From assembly GCA_937889015.1 (NCBI GenBank), contig CALARR010000426.1, positions 1 to 7,037 of the forward strand: 7,037 nucleotides of DNA, given 5' to 3'. This document shows positions 6,971 through 7,037 of the stretch, piece after piece (positions within the stretch are counted from its first letter, which is position 1; every line of letters begins with the position of its first letter). The notes below the pieces were generated by a model, which worked only from the letters and a program-made list of their open reading frames with translations, made no database searches and was not told where the DNA came from. Position numbers and translations under genes: made by a program. Origin of the DNA: an uncultured Planctomycetales bacterium (lineage in GTDB: Bacteria; Planctomycetota; Planctomycetia; Pirellulales; Thermoguttaceae).

Positions 6971-6996
6971 GGGGGTGGGGGCTGAGGGCCGGCGGG
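6971..6996 (+). other. G-quadruplex motif, right of the heptad tract
   Basis: Four plus-strand G-runs (6971-6975, 6977-6981, 6986-6988, 6994-6996) with loops of 1, 4 and 5 bases meet the canonical rule. With the motif at 6848-6877 it brackets the heptad tract. Further G-runs at 6911-6916 and 6947-6952 sit inside or at the edge of the tract, so the whole 6848-6996 stretch is strongly G-skewed. Confidence 0.55.
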
Positions 6997-7019
6997 AAAA
7001 CGACTCCGCTCCGTACTCC

Positions 7020-7035
7020 TCTCGCTGCGGCGAGA
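7020..7035. other. Short hairpin at the right edge
   Basis: TCTCGC (7020-7025) pairs with GCGAGA (7030-7035) around a TGCG loop, a perfect six-base-pair stem. The window ends two bases later, so a following T-tract or neighbouring gene cannot be seen. It could be part of a terminator for a gene to the right or a chance inverted repeat. No gene was recognised between 6669 and 7037. Confidence 0.3.
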
Positions 7036-7037
7036 TG

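Overview
The window is GC-rich DNA, dense in tryptophan-rich secreted or extracytoplasmic proteins. It most resembles Planctomycetes or a related PVC-group bacterium. Three things support this: a PQQ-type beta-propeller protein of a kind these bacteria carry in large numbers, two big secreted carbohydrate-active-type enzymes with front-end jelly-roll modules, and an intergenic tract of GAATGTC heptads. I recall heptads of this kind from planctomycete and verrucomicrobial genomes, but I have not searched for them. No marker gene fixes the phylum, so the assignment is an inference.

Layout. Bases 1-1170 (+) hold the C-terminal part of a PQQ-like beta-propeller protein whose start lies left of the window. 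It runs tail-to-tail, across a 35-base gap, into a minus-strand gene (3578-1206). That gene encodes a secreted protein with an N-terminal carbohydrate-binding-like module and a GH123/DUF4091-type catalytic region that keeps the Asp-Glu pair. A divergent intergenic region (3579-3845) separates it from a plus-strand gene (3846-6668). This third gene encodes a 940-residue secreted protein: a second jelly-roll module, a helical linker, and then a region that looks like an alpha/alpha-toroid plus beta-sandwich polysaccharide lyase. I could not place it in a named family. Bases 6669-7037 appear non-coding. They carry a long imperfect hairpin, two canonical G-quadruplex motifs on the plus strand, the heptad tract between them, and a short hairpin at the right edge.

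How the genes may work together. The divergent pair share a control region, both carry export signals, and both begin with a similar NPxFE...DDV jelly-roll module. A reasonable hypothesis is a small glycan-degradation unit. The lyase-like enzyme would cleave a uronic-acid-containing polymer, and the GH123-like enzyme would remove an amino sugar (N-acetylgalactosamine in the characterised GH123 members) or another sugar. The substrate cannot be read from the sequence. The beta-propeller gene has its own orientation and need not belong to this unit.

The best candidates for something undescribed are the lyase-like protein with its shared-module partner, and the heptad/G-quadruplex tract at the right end.
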